A stretch of 64,000 bases of DNA from positions 2,046,001-2,110,000 of the forward strand of contig NZ_CP020562.1 of NCBI RefSeq assembly GCF_002082565.1, given 5' to 3'. Below the pieces are notes generated by a model that was not told the origin of the DNA, did no database searches, and saw only the letters and a program-made list of their open reading frames with translations. Shown one piece after another: positions 31,438-41,420 of the stretch (position 1 is the stretch's first letter; each line of letters opens with the position of its first letter). This stretch comes from Halomonas sp. GT (lineage in GTDB: Bacteria; Pseudomonadota; Gammaproteobacteria; Pseudomonadales; Halomonadaceae). A program made the position numbers and the translations under genes.

Positions 31438-32478
31438 ATGACCACACAAAACTTTCAGCCACCAATGATTGGGCCTCACCAGCTAACCAACCAAGTTATC
31501 TTGGCGCCGATGGCTGGCGTTACCGATCGCCCATTTCGCCAACTTTGCAGGCGGTTAGGTGCAGGGTGGGTGGTCGGTGAAATGGTGACAGCCGACCCCG
31601 CTCTTTGGCATACCCGAAAGTCCAAGCTTCGCATGGATCACCAAGGCGAACCCGCCCCTAGGGTTGTACAAATTGCCGGGGGAGATGCTGAAATGCTTGC
31701 AAATGCTGCGCGTCTTAACGCCGAACTAGGCGCTCAGGTGATTGATATCAACATGGGATGCCCAGCCAAAAAGGTCTGCAATAAGGCTGCTGGCTCTGCC
31801 CTAATGCGTGATGAAGCTCTAGTAGCTGAAATTCTTGACGCCGTTGTTAAGGCCGTTGATATTCCGGTTACTTTAAAAATTCGCACAGGGTGGTCTGCTG
31901 AAGCTAACAATGGCCTACGCATTGCAAAACTCGCGGAATCCGCAGGCATCCAAGCTTTAGCGGTACATGGACGTCATCGAGAGCAGCGCTATACTGGATG
32001 GGCTGAGTACGACACTATCGCTGAAATAAAATCGCATCTGACGATACCGGTTATTGCCAATGGGGATATTACCAGCCCTCAAAAAGCCAAAGAGGTATTG
32101 TCATATACAGGTGCCGATGCAGTAATGATTGGCCGCGGAGCGCAAGGCAACCCATGGATATTCGAGCAGATTACACACTATCTTGCCCATGGAGAACTAC
32201 TAACGCCCCCCACTCTTGATGAGCGCCGAAACGTTCTCAATGAGCACTTACAAGCCCTGCATCTGTTTTATGGCGATACAATGGGTGTTCGCATAGCGCG
32301 TAAACACCTAGGTTGGTACTTGAATGAAGACCCGCGCTTCAACGAAAAACAGTATTATCTGCTGAAGCAGCAATTTAATGCGCTTGCCACCCCAGCATCG
32401 CAATTTGATTGGATTAATGATGCCATGACGCAGGACGCTGCAGGGCGTCTGCTAGCTAAAGGAAGCCATGCTGCATGA
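31438..32478 (+). CDS. dusB: tRNA-dihydrouridine synthase B
   Basis: This FMN enzyme reduces uridine in the tRNA D-loop. Its 346 residues carry APMAGVTDRPFR at the N-terminus, the catalytic cysteine segment NMGCPAKKVCNKAAGSAL, and IGRGAQGNPWIF for FMN phosphate binding. The ATG at 31438 gives a usual N-terminus. Its TGA overlaps fis, the standard dusB-fis operon. Confidence 0.95.
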   Translation: MTTQNFQPPMIGPHQLTNQVILAPMAGVTDRPFRQLCRRLGAGWVVGEMVTADPALWHTRKSKLRMDHQGEPAPRVVQIAGGDAEMLANAARLNAELGAQVIDINMGCPAKKVCNKAAGSALMRDEALVAEILDAVVKAVDIPVTLKIRTGWSAEANNGLRIAKLAESAGIQALAVHGRHREQRYTGWAEYDTIAEIKSHLTIPVIANGDITSPQKAKEVLSYTGADAVMIGRGAQGNPWIFEQITHYLAHGELLTPPTLDERRNVLNEHLQALHLFYGDTMGVRIARKHLGWYLNEDPRFNEKQYYLLKQQFNALATPASQFDWINDAMTQDAAGRLLAKGSHAA

Positions 32479-32798
32479 CTGAACGCGACCTGCTTTCGAA
32501 CGAGCTCTCTCACCGCCTTTCAGGCACTCTGGCGGACCCCGCCGCGAGCGTACCACCTCAACCACTAAGAGAAGCGGTTGAAACAGCGATACGCCGTTAC
32601 TTCGAGCATCTCGATGGCAGCCAAGCAACTGACCTCTACGCGATGGTGATGGCCGAAGTAGAAGCGCCACTATTAAGCTGCGTAATGGAACATACTGAAG
32701 GTAACCAAACTCGAGCCGCGGATGTACTGGGCTTAAACCGTGGCACATTGCGCAAAAAACTTAAGCTCTATGGATTGATTGAAGGTGACGCCCCATAA
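32475..32798 (+). CDS. fis: Nucleoid-associated protein Fis
   Basis: This DNA-bending regulator of growth-phase transcription, rRNA promoters and recombination has 107 residues. The C-terminal helix-turn-helix is GNQTRAADVLGLNRGTLRKKLK. The central helices and YFEHLDG are typical. It overlaps dusB in ATGA, so expression follows dusB. Confidence 0.95.
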   Translation: MTERDLLSNELSHRLSGTLADPAASVPPQPLREAVETAIRRYFEHLDGSQATDLYAMVMAEVEAPLLSCVMEHTEGNQTRAADVLGLNRGTLRKKLKLYGLIEGDAP

Positions 32799-32814
32799 GG
32801 GGCGTTGTTGTTTG
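32788..32814 (+). terminator. Hairpin terminator overlapping the fis stop
   Basis: ACGCCCC (32788-32794) and GGGGCGT (32799-32805) form a 7-bp stem with an ATAA loop that contains the fis stop codon, followed by TGTTGTTTG. The T tract is interrupted. Confidence 0.6.
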
Positions 32815-32858
32815 TAATTTTAGACGTTAATTCCTTGACTCTGCACACGAGCACTCTA

Positions 32859-34439
32859 ATGGCTGATAGTACTGCTACCCCCGTCCGTCGCGCCCTTTTG
32901 AGCGTGTCCGATAAAACCGGCATTGTTGAATTCGCCCGCGGTTTAAGCCAGCACGGCGTAGAACTCCTTTCGACTGGAGGAACCTTCCGACTGCTTCAGG
33001 AAAACTCCGTTCCTGTTAAAGAAGTCTCTGAGCACACTGGTTTTCCTGAAATCATGGATGGTCGTGTAAAAACACTGCACCCCAAAATTCATGGTGGAAT
33101 CCTTGCGCGCCGCGGCCAGGATGATGCAGTGATGGCAGAGAACGACATTACTCCCATCGACATGGTGGTCGTTAATCTTTATCCGTTTGCAGCCACTGTC
33201 GCCAACCCAGACTGCACACTGGAAGACGCCATCGAAAATATCGATATCGGCGGGCCGACCATGGTGCGCGCATGCGCAAAAAATCACGCCTTTACCACCA
33301 TTGTGGTAAATGCCGATGACTATGCACGGGTATTGGGAGAGCTGGCTGCGCAGGACGGTCAAGTGAGCGCTGCTACCCGCTTTGATTTGGCCGTGAAGGC
33401 ATTTGAACACACTGCCGGTTATGATGGCGCCATTGCCAATTACCTTGGCCGTAAAGTGGCTAGCGAAAACGCAACGTTTGCTCGCACCTTCAACCTGCAA
33501 TTAGACAAAAAGCAGGACATGCGATACGGAGAAAACCCGCATCAGCAAGCAGCTTTTTACGTGGATCCCCAAGCAAGCGAACCCAGTGTCGCCACTGCAA
33601 AAACTCTGCAAGGTAAGCCACTTTCCTTTAATAATGTGGCTGACACAGATGCGGCATTTGAGTGCGTTAAAGCATTTGAAGAAACTGCTTGTGTCATCGT
33701 CAAGCATGCCAACCCTTGCGGTGTAGCCATTGGCACCACTGCACTTGAGGCATATGAAAAAGCCTTCGCTACCGATCCGACGAGTGCTTTTGGCGGCATT
33801 ATTGCGTTTAACGTGGCGCTAGATGCCGAAACCGCCCGGGCAATTATTGATCGCCAGTTTGTTGAAGTTATTATTGCACCTGGCGTGAGTGATGAGGCAA
33901 CTGCCATCGTGGCAGAGAAGCAGAATGTACGCCTGCTTGATGTGAGTGCCCACTGGCCTGGCGAAACACAGCCTGCTTTTGATTTTAAACGTGTCAACGG
34001 CGGACTCTTGGTTCAAGAGCGCGATCAGGGCATGGTAACCCGCGAAGAGCTGACCGTGGTTAGCGAACGCGCTCCATCGGAGCAAGAACTTCGCGATCTA
34101 GGTTTTGCTTGGCGAGTCGCTAAATTCGTTAAATCGAATGCGATTGTATATGCAAAAGAGGGTCAAACAGTGGGCGTTGGCGCAGGCCAAATGAGCCGCG
34201 TTTACTCAGCGAAAATAGCGGGCATTAAAGCGGCTGATGAAGGCCTTTCAGTGCCAGGCTCGGTCATGGCGTCAGATGCATTCTTCCCTTTCCGTGATGG
34301 TATTGATGCCGCCGCAGCCGCGGGTATTACTGCCGTTATTCAACCCGGTGGTTCCATGCGTGACCAGGAAGTAATTGATGCCGCTAACGAAGCGGGCATT
34401 GCCATGGTATTTACTGGCATGCGCCACTTCCGCCATTAA
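32859..34439 (+). CDS. purH: Bifunctional AICAR transformylase/IMP cyclohydrolase
   Basis: This enzyme performs the last two steps of IMP synthesis. Its 526 residues comprise an IMP cyclohydrolase domain ([28 protein letters not shown]) and a transformylase domain ([20 protein letters not shown]). The ATG at 32859 fits the usual N-terminus, although no strong ribosome binding site precedes it. A strong terminator follows. Confidence 0.97.
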   Translation: MADSTATPVRRALLSVSDKTGIVEFARGLSQHGVELLSTGGTFRLLQENSVPVKEVSEHTGFPEIMDGRVKTLHPKIHGGILARRGQDDAVMAENDITPIDMVVVNLYPFAATVANPDCTLEDAIENIDIGGPTMVRACAKNHAFTTIVVNADDYARVLGELAAQDGQVSAATRFDLAVKAFEHTAGYDGAIANYLGRKVASENATFARTFNLQLDKKQDMRYGENPHQQAAFYVDPQASEPSVATAKTLQGKPLSFNNVADTDAAFECVKAFEETACVIVKHANPCGVAIGTTALEAYEKAFATDPTSAFGGIIAFNVALDAETARAIIDRQFVEVIIAPGVSDEATAIVAEKQNVRLLDVSAHWPGETQPAFDFKRVNGGLLVQERDQGMVTREELTVVSERAPSEQELRDLGFAWRVAKFVKSNAIVYAKEGQTVGVGAGQMSRVYSAKIAGIKAADEGLSVPGSVMASDAFFPFRDGIDAAAAAGITAVIQPGGSMRDQEVIDAANEAGIAMVFTGMRHFRH

Positions 34440-34532
34440 TCGCCTTGCCATCATAAAAGAACGAGACGGCAACTGAGTCGTTATGCAACTCGATTAGCTA
34501 TATGAACTTAGCTATATAACTTGAGTAGCTAT

Positions 34533-34570
34533 AAATAGGCCCCGTTGGAAAAATCCAACGGGGCCTATTT
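34533..34570. terminator. Bidirectional terminator between purH and gabD
   Basis: AAATAGGCCCCGTTGG (34533-34548) pairs with CCAACGGGGCCTATTT (34555-34570) around a 6-base A-rich loop. It serves the two convergent genes. Confidence 0.85.
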
Positions 34571-34611
34571 GCTGGCTATGCTATCTATAATGGTACTACT
34601 TGCGCCTGCGC

Positions 34612-36069
34612 TTAACCTAGATCAATACACAGATATTTTGTCTCAAGGTACTCTTCCAAACCTTGATGCCCACCTTCTCGCCCAAGACCAGACGCTTTTA
34701 CACCACCAAAAGGTGCCGCGGCATTAGAAATAAGGCCGGTGTTAATTCCCACCATGCCGTACTCAAGTGCATCGGCGACACGCCAAACACGCCCCAGATC
34801 TCGTGAGTAAAAATAGGAGGCTAAACCATACTCGGTGTCATTAGCCATTTCGATAGCAGTTTCCTCTTCATCGAAGGGAAAAACCGCTGCTAGAGGACCA
34901 AAGGTTTCTTCGTGTGCCACCTTCATCTTATCTGTTGCAAAGCTAATCAACGTCGGAGTAAAGAAGTTTCCACCTAGCGGATGCGGATGACCACCTAGCA
35001 GCAACTCAGCCCCATTATCGACTGCATCCTGCACATGCTCGCTCACCTTTTTGACCGCGTCACCATCGATCAAAGGACCAATGTTAATATTGGGCTCAGT
35101 GCCATTACCTACGTACAGCTCACTATTCATAGCAACCGCCAACTTCTCACAGAAGGCGTTAATAACGCTGGACTGCACCAAAAACCGATTAGTGCATACA
35201 CATGTTTGACCAGCATTACGAAATTTCGCAGCCATGGCACCCTCCACAGCGGCATCAAGGTCTGCATCTTCAAATACGATAAAGGGGGCATTGCCACCGA
35301 GTTCAAGTGATATTTTTTGTACATGCTCAGCCGCCTGAGCCATGAGCTTACGGCCAACTTCCGTAGAGCCCGTAAAAGTGATTTTGCGCACTTTGGGAGA
35401 TTGAGTAAGCGCGTTGGCAATATCAGCCGCACGGCCTGGCACTACATTGAACACACCACGGGGAATGCCCGCCCTTTCTGCCAACATGGCAAGGGCCGTT
35501 GCAGAAAATGGCGTCTGGCTTGCGGGCTTAACGACGATTGTACAACCCGCCGCTAACGCAGCGCCTGCTTTACGCGTGATCATAGCAGCCGGAAAATTCC
35601 AAGGGGTAATAGCCCCCACAACACCAACAGGTTGCTTTGTCACCACGATACGCTGGTTTGATTTAGCAGCGGGAATAGTCTCTCCGTAGATACGACGCGC
35701 CTCTTCTGCAAACCAACGTAAAAAGCTGGCGGCATAAACAATTTCGCCTTCCGCCTCTTTTACCGGCTTGCCTTGCTCGTAGGTCATGAGCAAGGCAAGA
35801 TCATGCTTATGCTCCAGCATGAGATCATGCCACTTCAACAGCAGATCAGCTCGTTCTTGGGCTGTCAAAGCACGCCAAGCGGGTAACGCAGCATCTGCTG
35901 CATCGATGGCGCGCTCAGTTTCAACTTTGCCCAGTCGTGGCATATCACCAACGGGCTCGCCCGTCGCAGGGTTTAAGACATTAATTTGCTCACCGCTGTC
36001 GGCGGCTACCCAGCTACCATCGATATAGGCAAACGGGCAATACAGCTGTGTTTCTTTCAGCGCTTCCAT
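34612..36069 (-). CDS. gabD: NADP-type succinate-semialdehyde dehydrogenase
   Basis: This enzyme oxidises succinate semialdehyde to succinate in GABA catabolism. Its 485 residues have WNFPAAMITRKAGAALAAGC, the catalytic Glu in LELGGNAPF, the catalytic Cys in NAGQTCVC and the GabD-like ending EGGHQGLEEYLETKYLC. The ATG at 36069 has GGAGTCTGTC upstream. No gabT partner is in the window. Other aldehydes are possible substrates. Confidence 0.88.
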   Translation of the reverse strand: MEALKETQLYCPFAYIDGSWVAADSGEQINVLNPATGEPVGDMPRLGKVETERAIDAADAALPAWRALTAQERADLLLKWHDLMLEHKHDLALLMTYEQGKPVKEAEGEIVYAASFLRWFAEEARRIYGETIPAAKSNQRIVVTKQPVGVVGAITPWNFPAAMITRKAGAALAAGCTIVVKPASQTPFSATALAMLAERAGIPRGVFNVVPGRAADIANALTQSPKVRKITFTGSTEVGRKLMAQAAEHVQKISLELGGNAPFIVFEDADLDAAVEGAMAAKFRNAGQTCVCTNRFLVQSSVINAFCEKLAVAMNSELYVGNGTEPNINIGPLIDGDAVKKVSEHVQDAVDNGAELLLGGHPHPLGGNFFTPTLISFATDKMKVAHEETFGPLAAVFPFDEEETAIEMANDTEYGLASYFYSRDLGRVWRVADALEYGMVGINTGLISNAAAPFGGVKASGLGREGGHQGLEEYLETKYLCIDLG

Positions 36070-36188
36070 GACAGACTCCTGACCAAATATTGGCCTCACG
36101 GGCTCATTGACCTGTTCATGCTAAGACGAAACCGCGCATTTAACCAAATCTTTGCCATGAAATCTGTCAAAGGTTCTCAGCCAATATT

Positions 36189-36740
36189 TCAACTGATTAG
36201 CGTTAAGAACTCCTGCCGCGTTGCTTGGTTACTGCGGAAACCACCCAGCATCACAGAAGACGTCATGCTTGAATTTTGCTTTTCCACACCGCGCATCATC
36301 ATGCAAAGATGGCGTGCCTCAATCACCACAGCGACACCTCTTGATTGCGTAACTTGCTGCACTGCCTCAGCAATTTCACGCGTCAAATTTTCTTGAATTT
36401 GCATGCGCCTAGCGTACATATCAACAATACGGGCAAACTTCGAAAGCCCTAGTACTTTACCGCTGGGAAGATAGGCAATATGGCATTTGCCAATAAATGG
36501 CAGCAGGTGGTGCTCGCACATAGAGTACAGCTCAATGTCTTTTACAAGGACCATTTCATCTGTTTGTGACTCAAACACCGCACCATTAACAATCTCCTCA
36601 AGTGATTGCTGGTAGCCAGCATTCAAGAACTGCATTGCTTTTGCCGCTCTTTTTGGCGTATCGCGCAGTCCTTCACGGTCAGGGTTTTCGCCAATTGCCG
36701 CGATAATGTGGCGGTAGTGTTGAGCAATGTCGTCGGTCAT
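36189..36740 (-). CDS. folE: GTP cyclohydrolase I
   Basis: This enzyme makes dihydroneopterin triphosphate from GTP for folate and, as precursor, queuosine-type pathways. Its 183 residues carry the zinc site [24 protein letters not shown] and [12 protein letters not shown]. The ATG at 36740 has GAGG 7 bases before it; an earlier ATG at 36752 lacks a binding site. gabD lies 119 bases downstream. Confidence 0.96.
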   Translation of the reverse strand: MTDDIAQHYRHIIAAIGENPDREGLRDTPKRAAKAMQFLNAGYQQSLEEIVNGAVFESQTDEMVLVKDIELYSMCEHHLLPFIGKCHIAYLPSGKVLGLSKFARIVDMYARRMQIQENLTREIAEAVQQVTQSRGVAVVIEARHLCMMMRGVEKQNSSMTSSVMLGGFRSNQATRQEFLTLIS

Positions 36741-37038
36741 TTGAAGCCTCATCGAAACTGTACGTGCTAGCCATTGGAAAAACGCCTGGACTACTAGCGC
36801 GTTTAATCAATAGCGAAATATTGCTATCTATTAATAGCTGAGAGTTGTGCGCCAATCATGTACAAAAAATATACGCGAAACAACTTTTGCACAATAAAAA
36901 ACACCACATACCGTTATTTTAACGCACCTAACCCTGCTGTGGCAGAGTGCCGCGCACCCCCCTTTGAGACTATTTAAGCTGTGCTATCATGAACCGAACT
37001 AGTCAGCTTAATTCGCAGCGCTCATCTGAGAGTTCCTT
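36741..37038. other. Divergent intergenic region with a candidate promoter
   Basis: This 298-base, AT-rich stretch between folE and the exported-protein gene has no convincing ORF. On the plus strand TTGAGA (36964-36969) and TATCAT (36985-36990, preceded by TG in extended -10 position) are 15 bases apart, a possible promoter for the gene at 37039. The folE promoter was not identified. Confidence 0.35.
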
Positions 37039-37632
37039 ATGTCATTCAAATCCGCACCGTTTTTCTTAACCGCCCTATTGGGAACTGCATTCGCAACACC
37101 TTTGCTAGCCGCCGAACAGACATTAACACTACCTAAAGGTGCTAGTGTCGGTGTCGAGGTTATCGAAGAGTTTGCTTTTACTGACAGCCAATCGCGTTAT
37201 GAAGATATCCTACTTCATCCCACTCAAGCTGACGGTGCCTCTCATGAGCTACCTGAATACTGCGTTTTAGTGGCGAATGCACAGCTCACCAATGGTCGCA
37301 TTCGCATTACTACCCAAGACGCGACCTGCATCGAAACACACAACGATGAAAGCGCTATTTTTACAGGCTCATTTAGTGCGGGAGCGTATGCAACAGATGG
37401 TCAGTACGGTCTTGCCTGTGACGAGTCGTCTTGCACTATATCGCCAGGCCAAGCATTTGTGGTTACACTCGATGAAAATATCGATATTAAGGCTCAAGAT
37501 AATCCTTCAGCGGAAATTAATGCTGCTCGACGAGAGGCTGATGGAGAAGGCGTCGCTAATCCTATCCCATCAGATCGCCCTGCCCCTGATACAAGCGCCG
37601 AAAACCCGCGTTCCGTCAATCAACCTGACTAG
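37039..37632 (+). CDS. Exported protein of unknown function
   Basis: This 197-residue protein has a signal peptide (FFLTALLGTAFATPLLAA-EQ, cleavage about 25). The mature part is acidic, predicted mostly beta, with four cysteines (in PEYCVLV, DATCIE and LACDESSCTI) that could form two disulfides. The C-terminal 45 residues look disordered and Pro/Asp-rich. Not recognised as a known family. It is probably periplasmic or surface exposed. Confidence 0.7.
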   Translation: MSFKSAPFFLTALLGTAFATPLLAAEQTLTLPKGASVGVEVIEEFAFTDSQSRYEDILLHPTQADGASHELPEYCVLVANAQLTNGRIRITTQDATCIETHNDESAIFTGSFSAGAYATDGQYGLACDESSCTISPGQAFVVTLDENIDIKAQDNPSAEINAARREADGEGVANPIPSDRPAPDTSAENPRSVNQPD

Positions 37633-37685
37633 AACTACGTCACTCATCGTCAATGAGGTCAATACTCAACAACTGGTGTAATGTT

Positions 37686-38660
37686 TCATGCTAGCCAAAT
37701 AGGCTGTTCAAGTTGTAACACTTGTTGCTCAAGCTGGCGGATGTGTTGATCCCAATAACCGCTATCCGCCAGCCATGGAAACGCACGAGGAAACGCTGGA
37801 TCATCCCAGCGAGAAACAAGCCACGCGGTGTATCGAATAAGGCGATATGCCCGCAACGGCTCGATTAGCGACAGCTGTTTTTGCGGAAATGTTTGCTCTT
37901 CTTCATATCCTTCAACAATTTCACTTAGTTGTGCTCTCCAACCAGTTGGATCATCAACAGGTAACAGCATCCATATATCTTGAATAGCGGGTGCCATAAG
38001 GCAATCGTCAAAATCCACCAAAGTAAATGCTTCATCTCTTCCTAAAACATTACCCAAGTGACAATCACCATGCGTTCGAATCATTTGATCACTGGTGATG
38101 GGGTACTTTTCAAGATGACGAAGAATTTTCTGAACAACGTTGTGATAGGCACGTTGCTGATGCTTGCTAAGCCTACTACTCTCGATAACTCGGGCCTCTG
38201 CATCATGAATATCGTGCTGCCACTTTAATGTTGGCCGATACTGAAACGCCGTTTGTGATGACACTGCATGTAATCGGCCTAACGCATTACCTAATGCAAA
38301 AAGATGCGAAGGGTTGTCTAACTCAGGCGCTTGACCACTACATTGAGGGTAAAGCGTGAAGCGAAATTGTTGGTAAGTATGGAGTGATTTGCCATGCTGG
38401 TCCCGCCAGGGCGCAACAACGGGCACAGCAGCAGCAGCCAACTCTTGAAGAAAATCGTGCTCTTCCTGAATGACCTCATCTGCCCAACGCCCAGGACGAT
38501 AAAATTTCACAACCCATCGCTCACCGTCATTGTCACGAAACATCAGCACTCGATTTTCATAGCTATTAAGTGCAAACGGCTCGACAGCCGGCCAAATCCC
38601 AACTGACTCCGCAGCAGACATCACTGTGTCCGGAGAAAGTGTGCTAAATGGGTGTGACAT
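37686..38660 (-). CDS. srkA: Stress response kinase A
   Basis: This 324-residue Ser/Thr kinase of the YihE/RdoA family has the choline-kinase-like fold. Motifs are LNSYENRVLMF, VVKFYRPGRWADEVIQEEH, the catalytic loop THGDCHLGNVL and the metal-binding VDFDDCLMAPAIQDIW. In E. coli SrkA counters stress-induced death. Here, unlike E. coli, it is not next to dsbA but next to comF. Confidence 0.93.
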   Translation of the reverse strand: MSHPFSTLSPDTVMSAAESVGIWPAVEPFALNSYENRVLMFRDNDGERWVVKFYRPGRWADEVIQEEHDFLQELAAAAVPVVAPWRDQHGKSLHTYQQFRFTLYPQCSGQAPELDNPSHLFALGNALGRLHAVSSQTAFQYRPTLKWQHDIHDAEARVIESSRLSKHQQRAYHNVVQKILRHLEKYPITSDQMIRTHGDCHLGNVLGRDEAFTLVDFDDCLMAPAIQDIWMLLPVDDPTGWRAQLSEIVEGYEEEQTFPQKQLSLIEPLRAYRLIRYTAWLVSRWDDPAFPRAFPWLADSGYWDQHIRQLEQQVLQLEQPIWLA

Positions 38661-38693
38661 ATACCGCTCCTGTGCAATTAAGCATGCATTCTA

Positions 38694-39413
38694 TCAATTA
38701 TGTACCAGAGGTGTTCGAGCAACTGTCCAAATATCGACACGTTTAGCCCCAGCACGAAGCGCTTCTTCAGCAAGTGCTTGGCAGGTCGCGCCAGTAGTAA
38801 CAACGTCGTCAATAATCGTGAGATGTGATGGGAGCGGACCCTCAATATGAAAGGCGCCTACTAAATTGCTTGCTCGCTCCCTTCTGCTTAACGTCCGTTG
38901 AGAAGGCAGCTGCTGACTACATTCAGCCGATAACACGGGCAATTTGACCCGTTTGCCTAGTTGATGAGCCAACCAGTGAGACTGATTGAAGCCACGCTGC
39001 CGCGCTCGAATAGTATGCATCGGCACAGGCAAGAGACCTCCTCCCAAACAGCTAGGTGATTTAGTCATCATCAGCTCTACCAGCAACATGCCCGCACGGG
39101 GCGATGCATTAAATTTAAAATCATGTACCAGATCACGTACCGGCCCTTCAAATAAAAGCTCCGCCGTTGCGGCGGTAAACGCCGGAGGGTTCTCTCGACA
39201 GTGGACACAAACAGATTGAACGGATGCTATGTCCCCAACATCCAAAGGCTCTTTACACTGCCAGCAAGCATTCACATTCCACGGCAACTGTTCAAAACAC
39301 TCCTGACACCAACCACCACTGGTTTGCCCGGGAGAAAGGCAAAACGCGCAGTAGCCTGGCAGCCCCTTTTTGGCCCATGTGCTTACACAATGCACTAACC
39401 GCGTCACATACAT
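38694..39413 (-). CDS. comF: ComF-family phosphoribosyltransferase
   Basis: This 239-residue protein has N-terminal cysteine pairs (CAFC, CQEC, CWQC, CVHC) for a zinc finger and a type I phosphoribosyltransferase motif LTIIDDVVTTGATCQALAEEAL. Relatives (ComF, GntX) support DNA uptake or use of DNA as nutrient. It lies upstream of srkA, 33 bases apart. Confidence 0.9.
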   Translation of the reverse strand: MYVTRLVHCVSTWAKKGLPGYCAFCLSPGQTSGGWCQECFEQLPWNVNACWQCKEPLDVGDIASVQSVCVHCRENPPAFTAATAELLFEGPVRDLVHDFKFNASPRAGMLLVELMMTKSPSCLGGGLLPVPMHTIRARQRGFNQSHWLAHQLGKRVKLPVLSAECSQQLPSQRTLSRRERASNLVGAFHIEGPLPSHLTIIDDVVTTGATCQALAEEALRAGAKRVDIWTVARTPLVHN

Positions 39414-39457
39414 ACTTCCCCCAGACTGGTTTAATTAACAATTTTGATGACACATCG

Positions 39458-39485
39458 TTGACATTAATACGAATGCTGTTAATAT
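39458..39485 (+). promoter_or_regulatory. Sigma-70 promoter of tRNA-Leu
   Basis: TTGACA (39458-39463) and TAATAT (39480-39485) are 16 bases apart. A GC-containing discriminator (ACGCCTCG) lies between the -10 box and the tRNA 5' end at 39500, as in stringently controlled tRNA promoters. Confidence 0.8.
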
Positions 39486-39499
39486 ACGCCTCGTCTTCA

Positions 39500-39584
39500 G
39501 CGGATGTGGTGGAATTGGTAGACACGCTAGATTTAGGTTCTAGTGCCGTAAGGTGTGGGAGTTCGAGTCTCCCCATCCGCACCA
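39500..39584 (+). tRNA. tRNA-Leu (anticodon UAG)
   Basis: This 85-base class II tRNA has acceptor arm GCGGATG/CATCCGC (39500-39506, 39574-39580) and anticodon stem CTAGA/TCTAG with loop TTTAGGT, so the anticodon is 39534-39536 TAG. It has a variable arm, T-loop GTTCGAGTC and an encoded CCA end. It reads CUA and CUG-type leucine codons. It is the last clear host core gene before the accessory region. Confidence 0.97.
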
Positions 39585-39686
39585 ATTACTTGATTGTTTT
39601 CAGCAACTTAGCTTCGAGCAACTTCTGAAAATGGTCACGATATAGCCCACATTAGGCATATCCTAGTCGGTTTTTTAGTCAACATT

Positions 39687-39712
39687 AAAAGCACCCCTTG
39701 GGTGCTTTTTTT
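39687..39712 (+). terminator. Intrinsic terminator downstream of tRNA-Leu
   Basis: AAAAGCACCC (39687-39696) pairs with GGGTGCTTTT (39700-39709), 3-base loop, followed by more T residues. Confidence 0.9.
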
Positions 39713-39828
39713 GTGTCTGCAACTCCAGAGGCGTTTCAGTCACTGACGACCCGTAAGCCGCGCTGGTTATCCGCGCTTAGCCTGATATGCTATGAGATTC
39801 ATTTCGTTGATTAAGCTGGGCGCCTACG

Positions 39829-40563
39829 ATGAGTTTTATCCCGAGCTGTGATCACAGAGAAGATGCTATCAAATCTCTCTCTGAAATATATGCGGTATCC
39901 ACTGAGAAAATCGACAGAGCTCTTAGAGAGCCCCAAGCGCGAGAAATCGCAGAGTTTCCTTCTGAAATTGATGTGCCAAATCTCCTATTTGTGATGCACT
40001 ACCTGCTGAAAGCTTCCCCTCGTGCCGACATTACCCACGCTTGTTACTACCATTCGACAAGCTACTCTGGCTGCCCTTCATGGTTTGATGAAGGACTACT
40101 TGGCTCATCGCAAGCTGTGGAGCGCTTTCTAGACAAAATCAGCGATTGGCTCCCTCCTGAGAAGCAATTGGCTGCAAAGCAGGAGTTTAGGAAAGTCGTA
40201 AATCTTCGCAGCGAGGACGAAGGCTCCACCGCCGAAATGTGCGGCCCCTACGCATGGAACACGTTCACCGCTGCCAGCTCTAGCCCAAGCGGAATTAACT
40301 ATCGGGTTCCAGAGGCGCTATTGTCTTCCAACTTTTATGGGAACGAAGAGTTAGCCGACGACCTGAGGGGAATCATCGAGGAGCGGCTGAAACCCGTCGT
40401 AGTCAAGTTCAAAGGAAAAATTTCAAACTTTGATACCTACTGTGCAACGCTCTGGGCATATTTACTATCAGATGATGGTAAGTTCAATCTTACTCATACA
40501 TTCATGGGCAATGGGCTAGCTATACCTAAAGATGACATCGTTGCGCTGATGAACGTCCCATAA
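39829..40563 (+). CDS. Protein of unknown function beside tRNA-Leu
   Basis: This 244-residue soluble protein has no signal peptide or membrane helix. Visible features are a helical N-terminus, THACYYHSTSYSGCPSWFDEGLL around residues 68-91 with two cysteines, and WAYLLSDDGKFNLTHTFMGNGL near the C-terminus. I do not recognise the family. It stands alone between the tRNA terminator and the minus-strand SGNH/GSCFA pair, so it may be host accessory DNA or the outer edge of the prophage. Confidence 0.65.
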   Translation: MSFIPSCDHREDAIKSLSEIYAVSTEKIDRALREPQAREIAEFPSEIDVPNLLFVMHYLLKASPRADITHACYYHSTSYSGCPSWFDEGLLGSSQAVERFLDKISDWLPPEKQLAAKQEFRKVVNLRSEDEGSTAEMCGPYAWNTFTAASSSPSGINYRVPEALLSSNFYGNEELADDLRGIIEERLKPVVVKFKGKISNFDTYCATLWAYLLSDDGKFNLTHTFMGNGLAIPKDDIVALMNVP

Positions 40564-40705
40564 TACGGGACCTGGGGAAAAGGAGGCCGCCCATAGGAAT
40601 TCTGATTTTCACTGGATGCCCCCCCAAACTGCACCTTCTGTCGTCGTGAAGGTTATACCTTAGCTCAGCTCTCAGGGGGCAAACTCACACTCAACAAAAA
40701 AGAGT

Positions 40706-41413
40706 CTATAACTTACAATAATTATCTAAAAAAGACGTTAGCCAGGCAGCTCCAAACTCATCATTCATGTGACCATAGTCATTTTCCGGATGAGTTTCAT
40801 CATCAAATTTATCCCCTATTGAAAGCCGCTTACTCCCTTTAGAAAACGAAGGGTGAGTAAATCTACCGCTAACAATTGTATATGACGGTTGCGCCACTAG
40901 CTCGGAGTCAATGCTTGAATAAACAAAATCATTCGCCACTTCTAATCCAAAGAGATACGCTTCCGGTTCAACTACTTTAAACTCTACTCCCCTAAAAGCA
41001 CCAAGTGGATTGTGGCCAACAAAAACTGTTTTTTCAGTCAGTTCCCTAATTTTCCTAACTAAATTAAAAGATAGAGTTCCATCCACATGATCAAAAGCAG
41101 CTTGTTTTAGAACAGCAAACGAGTAATGCCTCTTTGGACTTATAAACAATCCCCTAGCACTCAGCCCATAGACTAGAAAAATATCATATTCATCAGGATC
41201 AATTAATTGCTTCCCACCTGAAGTAAATTCTAAGGATTTTTTAAGCGCCTCAGTTTCAGGAATCAACTTTCCACCATCAGCAACCAGTCCTTCCAGACTT
41301 TTTCCCCTAGAGGCAAAAAAAGTTATAGTTGCAGATGAATGACGATCAGGCATTGATTTCCAAGCTCTTTTCAATGCGCCAACATGGCTATTTCCAATCA
41401 CACATATTTTCAT
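40706..41413 (-). CDS. SGNH-type hydrolase-like protein
   Basis: This 235-residue protein starts at MKICVIGNSHVGALKRAW (ATG 41413). The GNSH segment resembles the first block of SGNH/GDSL hydrolases (Ser nucleophile), and the late HPENDYGHMND could supply the His/Asp part. Family members hydrolyse or transfer acyl groups, often on sugars. It starts 7 bases after the GSCFA gene and is AT-rich (20 of 60 bases G+C at 41041-41100). The assignment is moderate because the middle is divergent. Confidence 0.6.
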   Translation of the reverse strand: MKICVIGNSHVGALKRAWKSMPDRHSSATITFFASRGKSLEGLVADGGKLIPETEALKKSLEFTSGGKQLIDPDEYDIFLVYGLSARGLFISPKRHYSFAVLKQAAFDHVDGTLSFNLVRKIRELTEKTVFVGHNPLGAFRGVEFKVVEPEAYLFGLEVANDFVYSSIDSELVAQPSYTIVSGRFTHPSFSKGSKRLSIGDKFDDETHPENDYGHMNDEFGAAWLTSFLDNYCKL

Positions 41414-41420
41414 ATCAAAA

